DNA of 64,000 nt, taken from Uranotaenia lowii (taxonomy: Eukaryota > Arthropoda > Insecta > Diptera > Culicidae). Location: assembly GCF_029784155.1 (NCBI RefSeq), contig NC_073693.1, positions 338,474,023-338,538,022 of the forward strand, read 5' to 3'. The notes under the pieces were generated by a model. That model saw only the letters and a program-made list of their open reading frames with translations. It was not told the DNA's origin and ran no database searches. Below, piece after piece: positions 44,801 to 56,454 of this stretch. The first letter of the stretch is position 1. Each line of letters opens with the position of its first letter. Made by a program: the position numbers and the translations under genes.

Positions 44801-46362
44801 GTAAGAATGACTACACACTCAAGACGAAATAGCTACACATATTTAATTATAATGCTACAACCTTCGATGCCAGGTGAGGATGCCATAGGTCGATTCACGC
44901 ACTGCCGGGCCTCACTGTTTTTGAAATTTCGCGATTCCTGTTTTGATTCCTTATTTTCCAATTCTAAACGCTGAGTAAGCAAAGCCAACATTTGGGTCAC
45001 ACGTTTTTAGCAAAAGTTCTCAGCTCAATTTTGGGATGAAAAATAAAATGAGATGTTTAAGGTATCAAATAATGAATCCAGCTGAAATACAGCTGGAATA
45101 AATGAACTTAAACACTTAAAGACCAACTACTGACCTGACACTCGATTTCAATTTTTGGCGCTTCTCGAAAATTAACGGAAATGTCAACAAGTAAAATTTT
45201 CATGCTCGAATTGCTGCCGCGCAATGTCGAAGATAGGAGCCTTCTAGCAAAAAAACTGAGAAAATATCATATCGTAAAATTTTATAATAGTTCAGCCTTT
45301 TCTTTCGGAATGTTTACCGGAAAATTTTCCTGTATTGGATTCTTCTGTCTCTGAATAGTGTTGTCGTACAAGTATGTACATTTGTTTACAGCTTCCGGTC
45401 AAAATAACACCCTAAATTTCCGGACAATCGATTCGGAACATTTGAATTTTTTAGAAGTTTTCACATTCGGACATTCGATGGGATTTGTATGTTTCAAGTA
45501 AATGCGCTTTCCCAGAATATTCAATGCAAAGTGGGTTGGTCCAGAACAAATGTGTTGAAGAAGGGTTTTGAAAACTTGTTACAACATTTTAATAAACAAA
45601 CCTCTTTTTCGAAATTTTTACAAATTTTCAACTTTCTTTTCATTTTCAAAGAGATAAACATGAGATACCAAAAAAAGCGCCAAATTAAATTCACAAAATG
45701 GAACTTGGTTTTTTGCTATCCTTAAACTGATTTTTGAGTAAAATTTCTTGACCGTGCAGCTACATGAAAAATTTCGCCGCACCCCATTTCTCGTTCGTAA
45801 CATTTTGTAAAAAGGACGTGCGAACTGTCACCACAAAAGGGAGCTACGCCATCGTGGCCATCGGGTTTGTTTTTTTCTCAAAGTATGGAAGCAAAGTTAA
45901 GGTAAAGAAAAACCGCTGAAGCAGAGTAAAGGAAAGGGTACCTATAAACCCAGAGAGAGGTGCTATATGAAGGACCTAAAGCAGCTGAGAAAAAAATAAA
46001 GAAGAGTGAAAGGTGAGAGTCTACTCGCTGCCGCCCAGTCGAATTCGGAGTTGCCAACTGTTTTTTTCAAAAAAGTGTGGAAGATTTTGAAAAAATGTCG
46101 TACTGTTGCAAAAATTATCCAACGAACGAAATCGAGTGTTCAGTCAGTATAGTCAGTATGGAAAATCGTATAATCTATCTAATCGATGTAATCGTATCTA
46201 ATCGATATTCAGACATTCCGTTCAAGGATGATAATCCCTTTTATAAGTTATTCTATCTAATAGAAGGCGATTTATACGTTCACACTGCGCAATCATTTGA
46301 AAACTATTTTATTTTTATTAAAAAAAAATTATGCGCAATCATTTAAGAACTTTATTATTTAT
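44801..46362. other. No recognised gene
   Basis: About 1.5 kb of AT-rich sequence with only short frames. TGCGCAATCATTT appears at about 46284 and 46332, and its inverse (AATGATTGCGCA) just past the A run at 46363-46385, forming a potential hairpin. The same word occurs upstream of IR-2 near 20128. Confidence 0.4.
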
Positions 46363-46385
46363 AAAAAAAAAAAAAAAAAAAAAAA
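46363..46385. repeat. Poly(A) run of 23 bases
   Basis: Homopolymer between inverted TGCGCAATCATT words, about 400 bp upstream of IR-3. Length may be inexact. Confidence 0.85.
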
Positions 46386-46636
46386 GATCCTCAATGATTG
46401 CGCATAGCAGTAAGAACGTACGGATTGCCTTCTATTTTGGATTAATCAATCATGTAAACTAAATTTTAACGGTCGCCGTTAGAGGAGAAAAGTCACTGAA
46501 TACAAGTGACTTTCAATCAGGAATTTGCACTGTTTTTTTTTTAACAGCGCTCCCTCAACAAGCTTCGGATTCGATTGGTCTGAAATGTCAGCACTTTCGT
46601 CCCATTGTGGATATGATTCATTAAAATAAATGTTTT

Positions 46637-46692
46637 TGAAAGCTTTTAAAACCATCAGCTTGTAGCTAGTAATTAAAATCCAATCTAGCTGT
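46637..46692 (+). promoter_or_regulatory. Conserved 5' flanking block of IR-3
   Basis: GAAAGCTTTTAAAACCATCA, then TAGCTAGTAATTAAAATCC, ending about 97 bp before the ATG. Nearly identical to the IR-2 block; similarity with IR-2 extends upstream to about 46440. Confidence 0.55.
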
Positions 46693-46788
46693 TATTTATG
46701 AAAAGCAAACGAATAAATAACAAACACCTATTGATAGTTGAATCATTGTTCAACTTTCATCCCAGAGGGGGATTCAACATTGATAGTA

Positions 46789-48306
46789 ATGGATATTTCC
46801 AACTATCTTTTGGCTAGCTCAAAGCTCAATAACGGAACTCTGTGCTTCATGGGAACCACTATGGGCTCTCACTTTTTTCATGATTTGGTGAACTTTTTAT
46901 CACGTAATTTAAACTGCCCACAAGTGATGCTACACCTCATTCAAATTTCAATCGCGACTTGCAGCACTTACCTGGTGCTCCTAGGTCTAGTGAGGCACCA
47001 GTTTATAATAAATTTGTTTCACTATCATGAGATAAGCTTTACCAATCGAATCATATTCATCGGAGATCATCTGGGCTACAGCAAAGAATACCTTCGTGAA
47101 AATTTCGAAAATATTGCGACACATTTGAGAATTCCTGCCAGTGTTTTGATAGTTGATGACCGCGTAATTTTGTATGAGTGCTATACCCGTTCTTTGGGTC
47201 TGGAGATATCAATCGCTGAAGCAACATTAAACGACCTTTGGGACCGCAACGTGATTCCAGCCCGTGGAAACTTCTCTTTTCGCGTATCGGCTGTGTCAAT
47301 CTGGAGTCAGGAATTCAGGACTTTGCCCGTAACTCGTTGTATCCAAGAGCTAACTGATTCTAGAGACTGGAAGGTAATCTTTTCGTTTGAGCAAAAGATC
47401 GCCAAACTCGTCGGCGAATTCGACACGGATGTTCACATGATCCCTGAATACTCAATTGCTCATCCAAAAGTGGAACTTGTTCGGGCGCTAACTTGTGGAG
47501 GAAACTGTTTGATACTCACTAAGCTGGAACTTCGCCGAGATTTTTGGCACATGTTATATCCATTTTCTTCAGCCGTTTGGGCGGCATGTGGAATAGCTCT
47601 AGCTGGGATCACACTTGTTGTGAAAACTTTGAAAAACTTTATTAGGAACGCTTTCTGCAGCAAGAAGCTGGCGATCTATATTTTGATTGGATTTTCCATA
47701 CTTTGGGCCATTGTCGAAGATACCTACACTTATGCTCTTATCTCTTATTTGATGATTGTTGCCTATGAGCCCGAACTAGAAACACTGGAGGCTTTTAACA
47801 AATCCGGAAGACCTATCTGTGGCTACAGTCACCCAGAAATAACGCGCCTCTACTTTCAAACGATCAGACTTGAGATGGCAAATCCAATTCTGCAATACCC
47901 TCCTAATGTTCTGCTAACGAAACCCCAATGTGGTTTTGTTATTCTGTGCCAAGATGTTATTTATCTAAATGATATGAAGATGAAACCTTCAAACGGTCTC
48001 TATTACGGCCTTAAGAAACGTCTCACCTTGATTGATGTGAGTCACAGTTTCGATCGGATGTTACCTCTTTCTAGGCTTTATCGGAACATGCAGGATGCGA
48101 TGGTGGAATCGGGCATCTGGCAGCACTGGAAAAAAACGCGAGAGCGAAAAGTCAGGACCGCTATGGCAGTTGAGAGTTCTCTAATAACCTTCGATGAGCT
48201 GCTTCTGGTTTGGGTTTTCTGGGCCGTCGGTCTGGCCTCTTCTAGTTTGGCTTTTATGGTCGAAATTTTCTATTTTATCTTCGTTACAAAATTCAATTTG
48301 AATTGA
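46789..48306 (+). CDS. Divergent ionotropic receptor IR-3 (intact)
   Basis: 505-aa insect ionotropic receptor, predicted to be a ligand-gated cation channel subunit in a chemosensory neuron membrane. The first ligand-binding half runs to about residue 250 (PARGNFSFRVSAVS, VHMIPEYSIAHPKVELVR). TM1 is at about 258-281 and TM2 at about 294-320, ending in TYTYALISYLM, the counterpart of the iGluR SYTANL motif. The second ligand-binding half is at about 325-465 (SGRPICGYSHPE, GIWQHW), and TM3 at about 471-498. The ATG at 46789 is used because all three paralogues align from it. No clear signal peptide follows, so a short upstream exon is possible. The gene is intronless as read. The IR subfamily and ligand cannot be told from the sequence. 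Confidence 0.93.
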   Translation: MDISNYLLASSKLNNGTLCFMGTTMGSHFFHDLVNFLSRNLNCPQVMLHLIQISIATCSTYLVLLGLVRHQFIINLFHYHEISFTNRIIFIGDHLGYSKEYLRENFENIATHLRIPASVLIVDDRVILYECYTRSLGLEISIAEATLNDLWDRNVIPARGNFSFRVSAVSIWSQEFRTLPVTRCIQELTDSRDWKVIFSFEQKIAKLVGEFDTDVHMIPEYSIAHPKVELVRALTCGGNCLILTKLELRRDFWHMLYPFSSAVWAACGIALAGITLVVKTLKNFIRNAFCSKKLAIYILIGFSILWAIVEDTYTYALISYLMIVAYEPELETLEAFNKSGRPICGYSHPEITRLYFQTIRLEMANPILQYPPNVLLTKPQCGFVILCQDVIYLNDMKMKPSNGLYYGLKKRLTLIDVSHSFDRMLPLSRLYRNMQDAMVESGIWQHWKKTRERKVRTAMAVESSLITFDELLLVWVFWAVGLASSSLAFMVEIFYFIFVTKFNLN

Positions 48307-48524
48307 GTAAATTTCCTATACGGTTTCGATTGATAATGTTTCAAAAATAAATAATTTGTAATGCTTTTTGTATTCATAATTTGTGATCTCAACAATATTT
48401 CAAATCGAAAACCCGATTTGTGTTAAAATTATAAATACGAGCTTTCCTTTGCATATTTTATTAAGTCCCTTAATAAGAATCATTTCAAACGCATTTTCTT
48501 TTGAAGTCCATAAATAAACCGCTC

Positions 48525-48930
48525 ACCTTTATCTGAACAATAGCGTTTAGCTCCGCGAATCGCACGCGCATAATCAATTTGAAAAAAGCATCATTTCAAC
48601 CACCGAACCGCAGCTAAGTGAAATGGTCCGCAAAAATTTCAATTAAGAGAACCTTCGCGGCTGCTTCAGACCCCCTATCCTCCCCCAAAACTTCATGGCA
48701 GCCAGCCGGCCATTATGTCGCCCTTAAGTGACCAATCGTTGCCATAAATTACGAAACACAGTTTAGGAGAGGGGTGTCAGTTGCCTTGTCATGCAGAATG
48801 ATGAACGGTGGCAATTTGATTATATGACCAAGCCAACAGGATTGATCAGAAAAATGCAGCTCATCCGAAAACAACCGCAAACTCCTGCATTCGATTCTGG
48901 TTTTGTCGGTTTGTATGCTCCTAAAAATAT
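48525..48930 (+). repeat. IR-linked downstream block, copy 3
   Basis: About 220 bp behind IR-3. It matches copies 1 and 2 from AGCGTTTAGCTCC (shared with copy 1) through GCCAGCCGGCCATTATGTCG, CTTAAGTGACCAATCGTTGCC and GGCAATTTGATTATATGACC to the CTGCATTCGATTCTGGTTTT region. Small indels distinguish it. No ORF is conserved across the copies. Confidence 0.8.
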
Positions 48931-49120
48931 CACTATTGTTAGTTCAAATCTGAAATTAGGGTTGTTGCCACCGATCGAATTAAATTTAATCGAATCGAGC
49001 AAACGATTACCTTTATAAACTTTAAAGTGAACTTATCTACCGTATTAAACGCTGCTACTTTCCATAATAACAGTCTACTAAATTATGAAAACAAACTTTT
49101 AAAAGTTCTCGATAGATATT

Positions 49121-50493
49121 GGCCCTTATTCTGCGCCGCGCATGAGGTGACGATTGTCACCTCACCTCGAGTCACCGTGAGATTTGTCACCTTATTCCCG
49201 GAGTCGTTGTGGGTAAAGTGACAGAGGTTCACTCTAGGTGAGTGACCGAATGAACACATCTGTCAAAATGGTAGAATTTTGCTGGTGTTGTTTGGATTTT
49301 GCTCTCGCTTCGGATTTTCCGAAGTAAGTTTTTAGAATTTCGGGCTAGAATTTCGGTTCGAAAATGGCCATCATCGGATGGTACGGTTACAGCAAGCTGC
49401 TTGAGGCAGAAAAACGGACGATTTGTGCGACGTAAGTGCAAATTTCGTTCATCAAAGCTAAGTTCGGATCTGGGTCATATTGCCGGGGAAAAAAAATCAG
49501 ATGCCGACGGCTGCTGCTCCAAAAACCCAGCGCACAAAAAGGCGGTGTTTGTTAACCATTTCCAAAGGTTTATCAGGTATGTAAAATAATTTGTGTTTTG
49601 TACCTGAAACTGTTCGATCATCCAAGAGAAGTTAAGTTTTTTTTTTCGTTTTCAGTAATGGCGAATGCTGCCGGTTTATATATTTTCCTCAACTAAAGTT
49701 ACCCCCGTGGCATGCCGGAAGTTGTTATCGCCTGCCAGATAGGAGATCATGGAATGCCGAGCATTGATCGAAACCAACGAAATAGCAGCAGCAGCATCAG
49801 ATTCAAACGACAAATTTCGGTTACATAAACCTAAATCCGGTTTTCAATTTACAATAAAATTGTATTTCAAACTTCAATTCGAAAACACTCAGAATTGTGC
49901 TTCAGCTTTAACGTGTTTAAATGTTCTGACTTGTCGCTTATTGAATCGTTAAAGTCCCGTAACAAACAAGCTAATTGAATCTTCACCTGTATCCTTCACT
50001 TGAATTCCACATTTTTTATTGAAAAAAAATCTTTACATAGCATATTATTAAATCAAACTTCAATTAAATCTGAATTTTGGATTTCACTAGAAGATCATAC
50101 TTTCCATTCAGTATTCCAATCCAAATTACATATTTGAGATAGCAATGAAAAAGTTTCAATATATTTAAAAATCATATTTGCTAATAAATTTGCTTAATTT
50201 TATTTCCAAAACTATCATTCATTAGAATAATTAACCATTTAGAGCCTTACATTGTGATTTACATAAATTCTCGATTAAATTTCTATCTTGTCACCACCTG
50301 AAAAGGTACCGACAATTGTCACCTAAAATCGTCACCCGAATGCGACGATTCTCACCCACGGTGACTACGAGAATAGGGTAAGAACTCACAAAGTTCATCC
50401 GAAGTGACGTTCCTCACCTAAACCGACTGCTGGAATAGAGTGACTTGGGTGACTCTACTATCGTCACGTCACTCGAGGCGCAGAATAAGGGCC
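49121..50493. mobile_element. TIR element with GTCAC/GTGAC subterminal repeats
   Basis: 1373 bp with perfect 17-bp terminal inverted repeats (ggcccttattctgcgcc at 49121-49137, its inverse at 50477-50493) and ATT outside both ends. The first 130 bp and last 200 bp are crowded with GTCACC, GTGAC and CTCACC words in both orientations, typical of subterminal transposase sites. The middle has only short frames, with splice-donor-like GTAAG words at about 49325 and 49430, so it is non-autonomous. The superfamily is unknown. Confidence 0.75.
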
Positions 50494-50689
50494 ATTGAAA
50501 ATTCGATAGAAATCGCCCGGTTTTGAGGATTTTGTTTTTCCTAACTTTAGGTGTAAAATTTCTTTCCTGAATAATGTTCAAAACAAAAACTTTTAGGTAA
50601 CCCCTGTTTCCCGATTCCCTTATTGCCAAAAAAAACAAAGATTATTCTTTCTTAGTTTCGACATATTGCCAAAACTATTAATCGTATAT

Positions 50690-51250
50690 GCAGTACTCGC
50701 TCGTTAATCGGAAGCTGTAGGCACCGAAGGTGTGTCCAACTACCGAAAACCGCCGATTACAGAGGGTGGTTTGATAAAGCAATTAATTTGGTCGAAAGTT
50801 TTGACTCGAAACACATTTTTTTCATCACAATTATTGATATATTATTGAAATATGAGTGAGAAAAACTCATTCAATTTGAGTTTTAAAAGCGTTAAACTCA
50901 AATCGAGTAATGAATAGGAAAACGTTCAATTATCGAAAACACACATATAGGATATCATTGAAATTTCATGTTTCTTTAAAGAGATCTAAATTCTACTTAA
51001 GACTAGAACGCGTACATCTTTCAAGGATACAATGGCTAGCATCTTACTAATGCTAACATCACCAGCCCACAGAAAGAGTACTATGTATGCCGTGACCGAG
51101 ATTCGATCTCATAACCTCTGGCTTAGAAGATTTGAATGTATCCTCTAGACCACGGTCGGCGGCAATTAATTCAACAAAATGTCCGATGTTTGAGTAAAAC
51201 TGGATATAGAATCAGCTTCCAAGAACGTCCGATTACCGAGCATGTCCTAT
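50690..51250. mobile_element. Possible pogo-like MITE
   Basis: CAGTACTCGCTCGTTAATCGG at 50691 resembles the inverse of TCCGATTACCGAGCATG at about 51226-51244, and CAGT is the usual pogo start. The end matches are imperfect and the TA duplication is not clear. It contains the SINE-like segment below. Confidence 0.4.
51060..51172 (-). ncRNA. tRNA-like (SINE head) segment
   Basis: On the minus strand TGGTCTAGAGGATAC fits a pol III A box and GAGATCGAATCTC a B box, about 45 bases apart. The ends GCCGACC and GGTCACGGC pair only partly, so this is more likely a tRNA-derived SINE or tRNA relic than a working tRNA gene. Confidence 0.45.
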
Positions 51251-51829
51251 TATAAAGCGTTCGATTAAACACAAAAAACCGGAATGTAAACATTCCTCAA
51301 ACGCTCAAATCAATCAACTCAAATTCCCAAATTAAATATTAAAATGGTAGGTGGCTCCAGAGAGCAAACGTTAATATACTTGTTTGTTCAGTTAAACGAC
51401 ATAATAAATTATTGCAAATATTAACTTTTAGTTTTAGGTAATGTAAAATTCATAATTTTGCAATTAAAAAGGTTTTTTAAAACCACTTCAAATGCTTGGA
51501 AAACGCCCTGATGAAGCTCATCACTATTGGTCACCCTGCGATGATTGTAACGCCGTGAAGTAGGCTAGCAAGCTAAGCAGTTAATCCAGCGCTCTAATTG
51601 TTCAGGTTTGCCCCTGATGGCATGGATCAATAGCATCAGACCTATCTTTGGTGAAATAAAAAACAGCACACATTCTTTCTCATAACGTGACAAACTTCTA
51701 TAAGATGAATGTATTCTTCAGAACTCAAACCCTACAACAATTATTGCACTTCCAACAACTGACTTTGGGCATGCTGGCCTCTGACTTTGGCCATACACTC
51801 CTTTGGTTTTTAGTTGGTAATCACAGGTG
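51251..51829. other. No recognised feature
   Basis: Spacer of about 580 bp before the Jockey-like element. I see nothing in it that I can support. Confidence 0.4.
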
Positions 51830-52231
51830 GTAAATCCCGGTTTACAGATTGTATTCCAAAGAACGGTGAGCCACCGCGTCCCCCCAGTATGCTACTTTGG
51901 GTACATGGATGCGATTCTCGACACTAGTTACAAAGTACCATTACGCCATAAACTCCACATGGGGCCTCTGGTCATAATTCCTATCCGAACCAGCAACGAA
52001 GGCTATACCCGTGATGGGAGACCAAGTCCGCGCTTCAACGCTCATCGACTTCCACTTCCATCTGTACCGTTGAGCCGTCAACACGTACGCCGGAGCATCG
52101 TATCGTTGCTGTGTACCTGCAGGAACATTTTACATTATTTATTTTTTCCTTACCTGTATTTCAATCAGCACTTTTCAGTGCTAAGATTATTTTCATTTTC
52201 TTTTATTTATATTTTCTCTTTTCTTTCCAGC

Positions 52232-53662
52232 ATGGGGAAGTCATCGGCTGGCTCAAGGGCCGGTAGGAAACGAATTGCCGAGCCTAATTCAGGTCCATCG
52301 CCCAAAAAAGTTGAAATTTCCAACTCATTCGATGTCCTTCATAACATCGGTGATGAGGAAATATTCATATTTAATTCTGATAAGAGTACTAAGAAACCTT
52401 CTTCTTCTTATACTCTTAAAAACGAAAAGATTCCACCAATAACGGTCACGATTCCTGACTTCAATGCCTTTCGAAAAGAAATCGTCACTTCCGTCAAGGA
52501 TGTGAAGATTTCTTTTCAGATCGGTCGAAGGGGAACTGCTCGTATATTGGCGGAATCTTTTAATGATTTTCAAAAGGTTTTAAATTATTTGAATAATAAA
52601 AAACACCAATTTTTTACGTACGACACTAGAAGTGATCGTCCATTTAAAGTTGTACTTCGTGGTCTCACTGGCGATCAAACACCGGATGAGATCACAACTG
52701 AATTAAATTCTTTGTTAGGTTTTTCTCCAATTCAAGTAATTCAAATGAGGAAAAGAACCAACACGAATAATACCAGTAGTGTTGGTTTTGCTCCTGAGCT
52801 TTATTTGATCCATTTTAAAAAGGATCAAGTTAATAATTTGCAAATTCTTGAAAAGGCTCGTCTTATGTTTCATTGTAGAGTCAAATTCGAACCTTTTCGT
52901 AAATCTTCTACCAATTTTCTTCAAAACATTACGCAATGTCGTCGTTGTCAAGCTTTTTGTCATGGCACTAAAAATTGTAGAATGAATGCCAGATGCATGT
53001 TTTGCGGCTCATTCGATCATGAAAAATCTAAATGCCTTTTTGGTGGTGATAAGCCAAAAACAGAATTTTTTAAGTGTGCGAATTGCGCAGGTAATCATTC
53101 CTCGAATTCTCTAGACTGTCCAGTTAGGGCAAAAATTGTTGCTTCTAGGAAAAATCCCAAAGTTTCCAGAAAAGTTTCTTCTCCTCCTTCCTCTTTTTCG
53201 TCTTCACACGTCAGACCGGCAAACAACCTGCCTGTTCGCAGCCAGCCTCGGTCTACATTGGAATCACGGCTGGGTAATACCCGAAGTGATTTTAATGTTA
53301 CCTGGGCTGATTCTGCGCCACAGACTCGTTGTTTATCGTTCTCAGAGGTGGTTGAAAATGGGTTTCCCTCTTCAGGTTTAACTAATAAAAATGGGAAAAA
53401 ACCAAGTCTCAACGTTCATGCGAAGGCTTGGGAAAATCCCCGAAATTCAAATACTTGTTCTTCTCCTTCATTTTCTGATCCTAACAATTTTGTTGATTTG
53501 GGTGAGATTACTGAGGAAAAATTAAAATTTTTGCATCAAAATTTAATGGAAATGATGCAACTTATGTTGAAAGCAAATTCAATGTTTGAAGCTTTCCAAA
53601 CTTCTTTTAATTATGCTAACAAAATTATTATGACTTTACGATTCCCTCATGGATCCAAATAG
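52232..53662 (+). CDS. ORF1 (nucleic-acid-binding) of the Jockey-like element
   Basis: 476-aa RNA-binding protein that would coat element RNA. The ATG at 52232 (MGKSSAGSRAGRKR) is preferred; the frame is open further upstream, but that part reads like leader. Three zinc knuckles start near residue 236: CRRCQAFCHGTKNC, CMFCGSFDHEKSKC and CANCAGNHSSNSLDC. Ahead of them lies a domain like the one found before the knuckles in Jockey ORF1 (PFKVVLRGLTGDQTPDEI). The C-terminal third is serine-rich. The stop TAG (53660-53662) overlaps the start of ORF2 by 14 nt. The frame is intact. Confidence 0.85.
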   Translation: MGKSSAGSRAGRKRIAEPNSGPSPKKVEISNSFDVLHNIGDEEIFIFNSDKSTKKPSSSYTLKNEKIPPITVTIPDFNAFRKEIVTSVKDVKISFQIGRRGTARILAESFNDFQKVLNYLNNKKHQFFTYDTRSDRPFKVVLRGLTGDQTPDEITTELNSLLGFSPIQVIQMRKRTNTNNTSSVGFAPELYLIHFKKDQVNNLQILEKARLMFHCRVKFEPFRKSSTNFLQNITQCRRCQAFCHGTKNCRMNARCMFCGSFDHEKSKCLFGGDKPKTEFFKCANCAGNHSSNSLDCPVRAKIVASRKNPKVSRKVSSPPSSFSSSHVRPANNLPVRSQPRSTLESRLGNTRSDFNVTWADSAPQTRCLSFSEVVENGFPSSGLTNKNGKKPSLNVHAKAWENPRNSNTCSSPSFSDPNNFVDLGEITEEKLKFLHQNLMEMMQLMLKANSMFEAFQTSFNYANKIIMTLRFPHGSK

Positions 53663-55874
53663 ATGTTTAAATATTATGAATTGGAACGCTAGATCTTTGC
53701 TGGCTAACCAAGATGAATTCTTTTTATTTTTGAAAACTCAAAACATACATATTGCTGCCATCACTGAAACTTTTTTAAAGCCAGTCAATAACTTGAAAAG
53801 CAATGCTTTCTTTAAAATTTTACGAAATGATCGACTTGATCGACAAGGTGGGGGTGTAGCTATTGTCATCAATAGTCGTCTCAAATTTAGACTTCTTCCT
53901 TCTTTCAATACAAAAGTCTTAGAAACAATTGGAATTGAATTAGAAACTTCTATGGGGAAAATTATAATTGTTGCCGCATACTTGCCTTTTCAATGCAGCG
54001 GTGAACAGAAAAATTTTTTGAAGGGAGATTTACAAAAACTCACCAGAAATAAATCTAAATTTTTTATTATTGGTGACTTTAATGCAAAACACCGATCTTG
54101 GAATAATATTTCATCAAATTCAAATGGGAATATTTTGTTTAATGATTGCTCTGCAGGTTATTATACTGTTGAATATCCTAATGGGCATACTTGTTTTTCT
54201 TCAATTAGAAATCCTTCCACAATTGATTTGGTTCTAACGGATTTAGGCGAGCATTGTAGTCAATTAGTTACTCATGCGGACCTCGATTCAGACCACCTTC
54301 CAGTAACATTTTCTTTATCCCAAAGTCCCATTGAAAACCCTTTAAAATCAACTTTTAACTTTCAAAAGGCTAACTGGGAGCGATATATGAATTTTATTGA
54401 ACGTAATTTAGATGTAAACGTTCCACTGAATTCAATAGAAGATATTGATTTGGCTGTAGAAAATTTGACAACTTCAATAGTCAATGCTAAAGCCGCTTCA
54501 ATACCTAAAGTTAAACATAAATTTAATCAACCTTTAATTGATGATGATCTTCAGTTTTTGATACGACTGAAAAACATTCGTCGACGCCAATATCAACGTA
54601 CTAGGGATCCTTATTTAAAATTTATTTATTGCGACCTTCAAAAAGAGATCAAACGTCGTTTAAATTTCATTCGTAATGAAAATTTTGCTAAAGCAGTAGA
54701 GGACATAAAACCCTACTCAAAGCCATTTTGGAAATTAACTAAAATTCTGAAAAAGCCCCAGAAGCCAATTCCTACTTTGAAAGATGGGGATAAACTTCTT
54801 TTAACGAATGCAGAAAAAGCTCAAAAATTGGCCCAACAATTTGAGTCTGCTCATGATTTTAATTTAAACGTTGTAAGTCCAATTGATGCTCAAATTTCCC
54901 TAGAATTTGATGATATTCTTTCAAAGCAAAATGTGTTTGAAAGTTCTTGTGAGACAAATATTGTTGAACTTAAATTGATTTTCAAAAAATTTAAAAATAT
55001 GAAAGCTCCGGGGGAAGATGGGATTTTTTATATTCTTATTAAAAAGTTGCCTGAAAGCACTTTAAATTTTTTAGTTAAAATCTTCAACAAATGTTTTCAC
55101 TTGGCTTATTTTCCCAATAAATGGAAAAATGCCAAAGTAACTCCAATTTTGAAACCTGGAAAAAGTGCTTCAGAGCCTTCAAGTTATCGACCAATTAGTT
55201 TGCTTCCTTCTTTAAGTAAACTATTTGAGAGAGTTATTTTGAATAGAATGATGATTCACATTAATCAGAATTCTATTTTCCCTGATGAACAATTTGGTTT
55301 TCGTCATGGACATTCTACTACACATCAACTTTTGAGTGTAACTAATATGATTAACGCTAGCAAATCTGAAGGTTATTCAACTGGTGTTGCTCTTCTTGAT
55401 ATTGAAAAAGCTTTTGACAGTGTTTGGCACAAAGGTTTAGTAGCTAAATTAGCTCGATTTGATTTTCCTGTATATCTCACCAAAATTATTCAAAATTATT
55501 TGACTAGCCGAACCTTACAAGTAAGCTATCAAAATTCAGTGCTCTGAAAGGACACCCATTAGAGCTGGTGTCCCTCAGGGTAGTATACTTGGGCCAATCT
55601 TATACAATATTTTTACTTCTGATCTTCCTGATGTCCCAGAAGGAAAAGGTAGAAGATTATTTGCTGACGATACTTTGCTTTCAGCCAAGGGTCGAAATTT
55701 ACGGGTGGTACGCAGTAGATTGCAACAAAATTTAAATTCCTTTTTGAATTACTTGAAAATGTGGGAAAATTTCTCCTAACGCTTCCAAAACTCAACTTAT
55801 TTTATTTCCCCATAAGCCAAGAGCAAATTTTTTAAAACCTAATGAAAATCATTCCATAACTTTTAATGGGGTTA
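53649..55874 (+). pseudogene. ORF2 (EN-RT) of the Jockey-like element, two frameshifts
   Basis: Starts at ATG 53649. The endonuclease has MNWNARSLLANQ, IAAITETFL, RQGGGVAIVI, FFIIGDFNAKHRSW and SDHLPVTF, all catalytic motifs intact. RT begins with MKAPGEDGI, SYRPISLLPSLSKLFE, QFGFRHGHSTTHQL and LLDIEKAFDSVW. At about 55542 a one-base change shifts the frame (stop at 55547); the next frame continues GVPQGSILGP and FADD (55660-55671). A second one-base shift at about 55766 moves it again before the gap. Reads should be checked, because both shifts lie near an assembly gap. Confidence 0.88.
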
Positions 55875-56374
55875 NNNNNNNNNNNNNNNNNNNNNNNNNN
55901 NNNNNNNNNNNNNNNNNNNNNNNNNNNNNNNNNNNNNNNNNNNNNNNNNNNNNNNNNNNNNNNNNNNNNNNNNNNNNNNNNNNNNNNNNNNNNNNNNNNN
56001 NNNNNNNNNNNNNNNNNNNNNNNNNNNNNNNNNNNNNNNNNNNNNNNNNNNNNNNNNNNNNNNNNNNNNNNNNNNNNNNNNNNNNNNNNNNNNNNNNNNN
56101 NNNNNNNNNNNNNNNNNNNNNNNNNNNNNNNNNNNNNNNNNNNNNNNNNNNNNNNNNNNNNNNNNNNNNNNNNNNNNNNNNNNNNNNNNNNNNNNNNNNN
56201 NNNNNNNNNNNNNNNNNNNNNNNNNNNNNNNNNNNNNNNNNNNNNNNNNNNNNNNNNNNNNNNNNNNNNNNNNNNNNNNNNNNNNNNNNNNNNNNNNNNN
56301 NNNNNNNNNNNNNNNNNNNNNNNNNNNNNNNNNNNNNNNNNNNNNNNNNNNNNNNNNNNNNNNNNNNNNNNNNN
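55875..56374. other. Assembly gap (500 N)
   Basis: Exactly 500 N, a conventional scaffold gap size, so the real distance is unknown. It removes the 3' end of the Jockey-like element. Confidence 0.99.
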
Positions 56375-56454
56375 GGCCATCTCGAAATGCAATATGGCAA
56401 TTTCTGCTCAACTTTGAAAGATTGTAAATGACTGACAATCGCTTGAAAAAAAAA

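Larger units (their letters stand above)
51830..55874 (+). mobile_element. Jockey-like non-LTR retrotransposon (3' end lost in gap)
   Basis: A 5' leader (to 52231), ORF1 with three zinc knuckles and an overlapping ORF2 with endonuclease and reverse transcriptase, the standard Jockey-clade plan. ORF2 has two frameshifts near its right end. The element then runs into the 500-N gap, so the 3' end and tail are not seen. The exact 5' end is a guess. Confidence 0.85.

Noticed and set aside
52205..52231. Splice acceptor-like pyrimidine tract and CAG before ORF1 of the Jockey-like element
   Set aside because: Such elements are transcribed from an internal promoter and are normally unspliced. No matching donor is evident in the leader.
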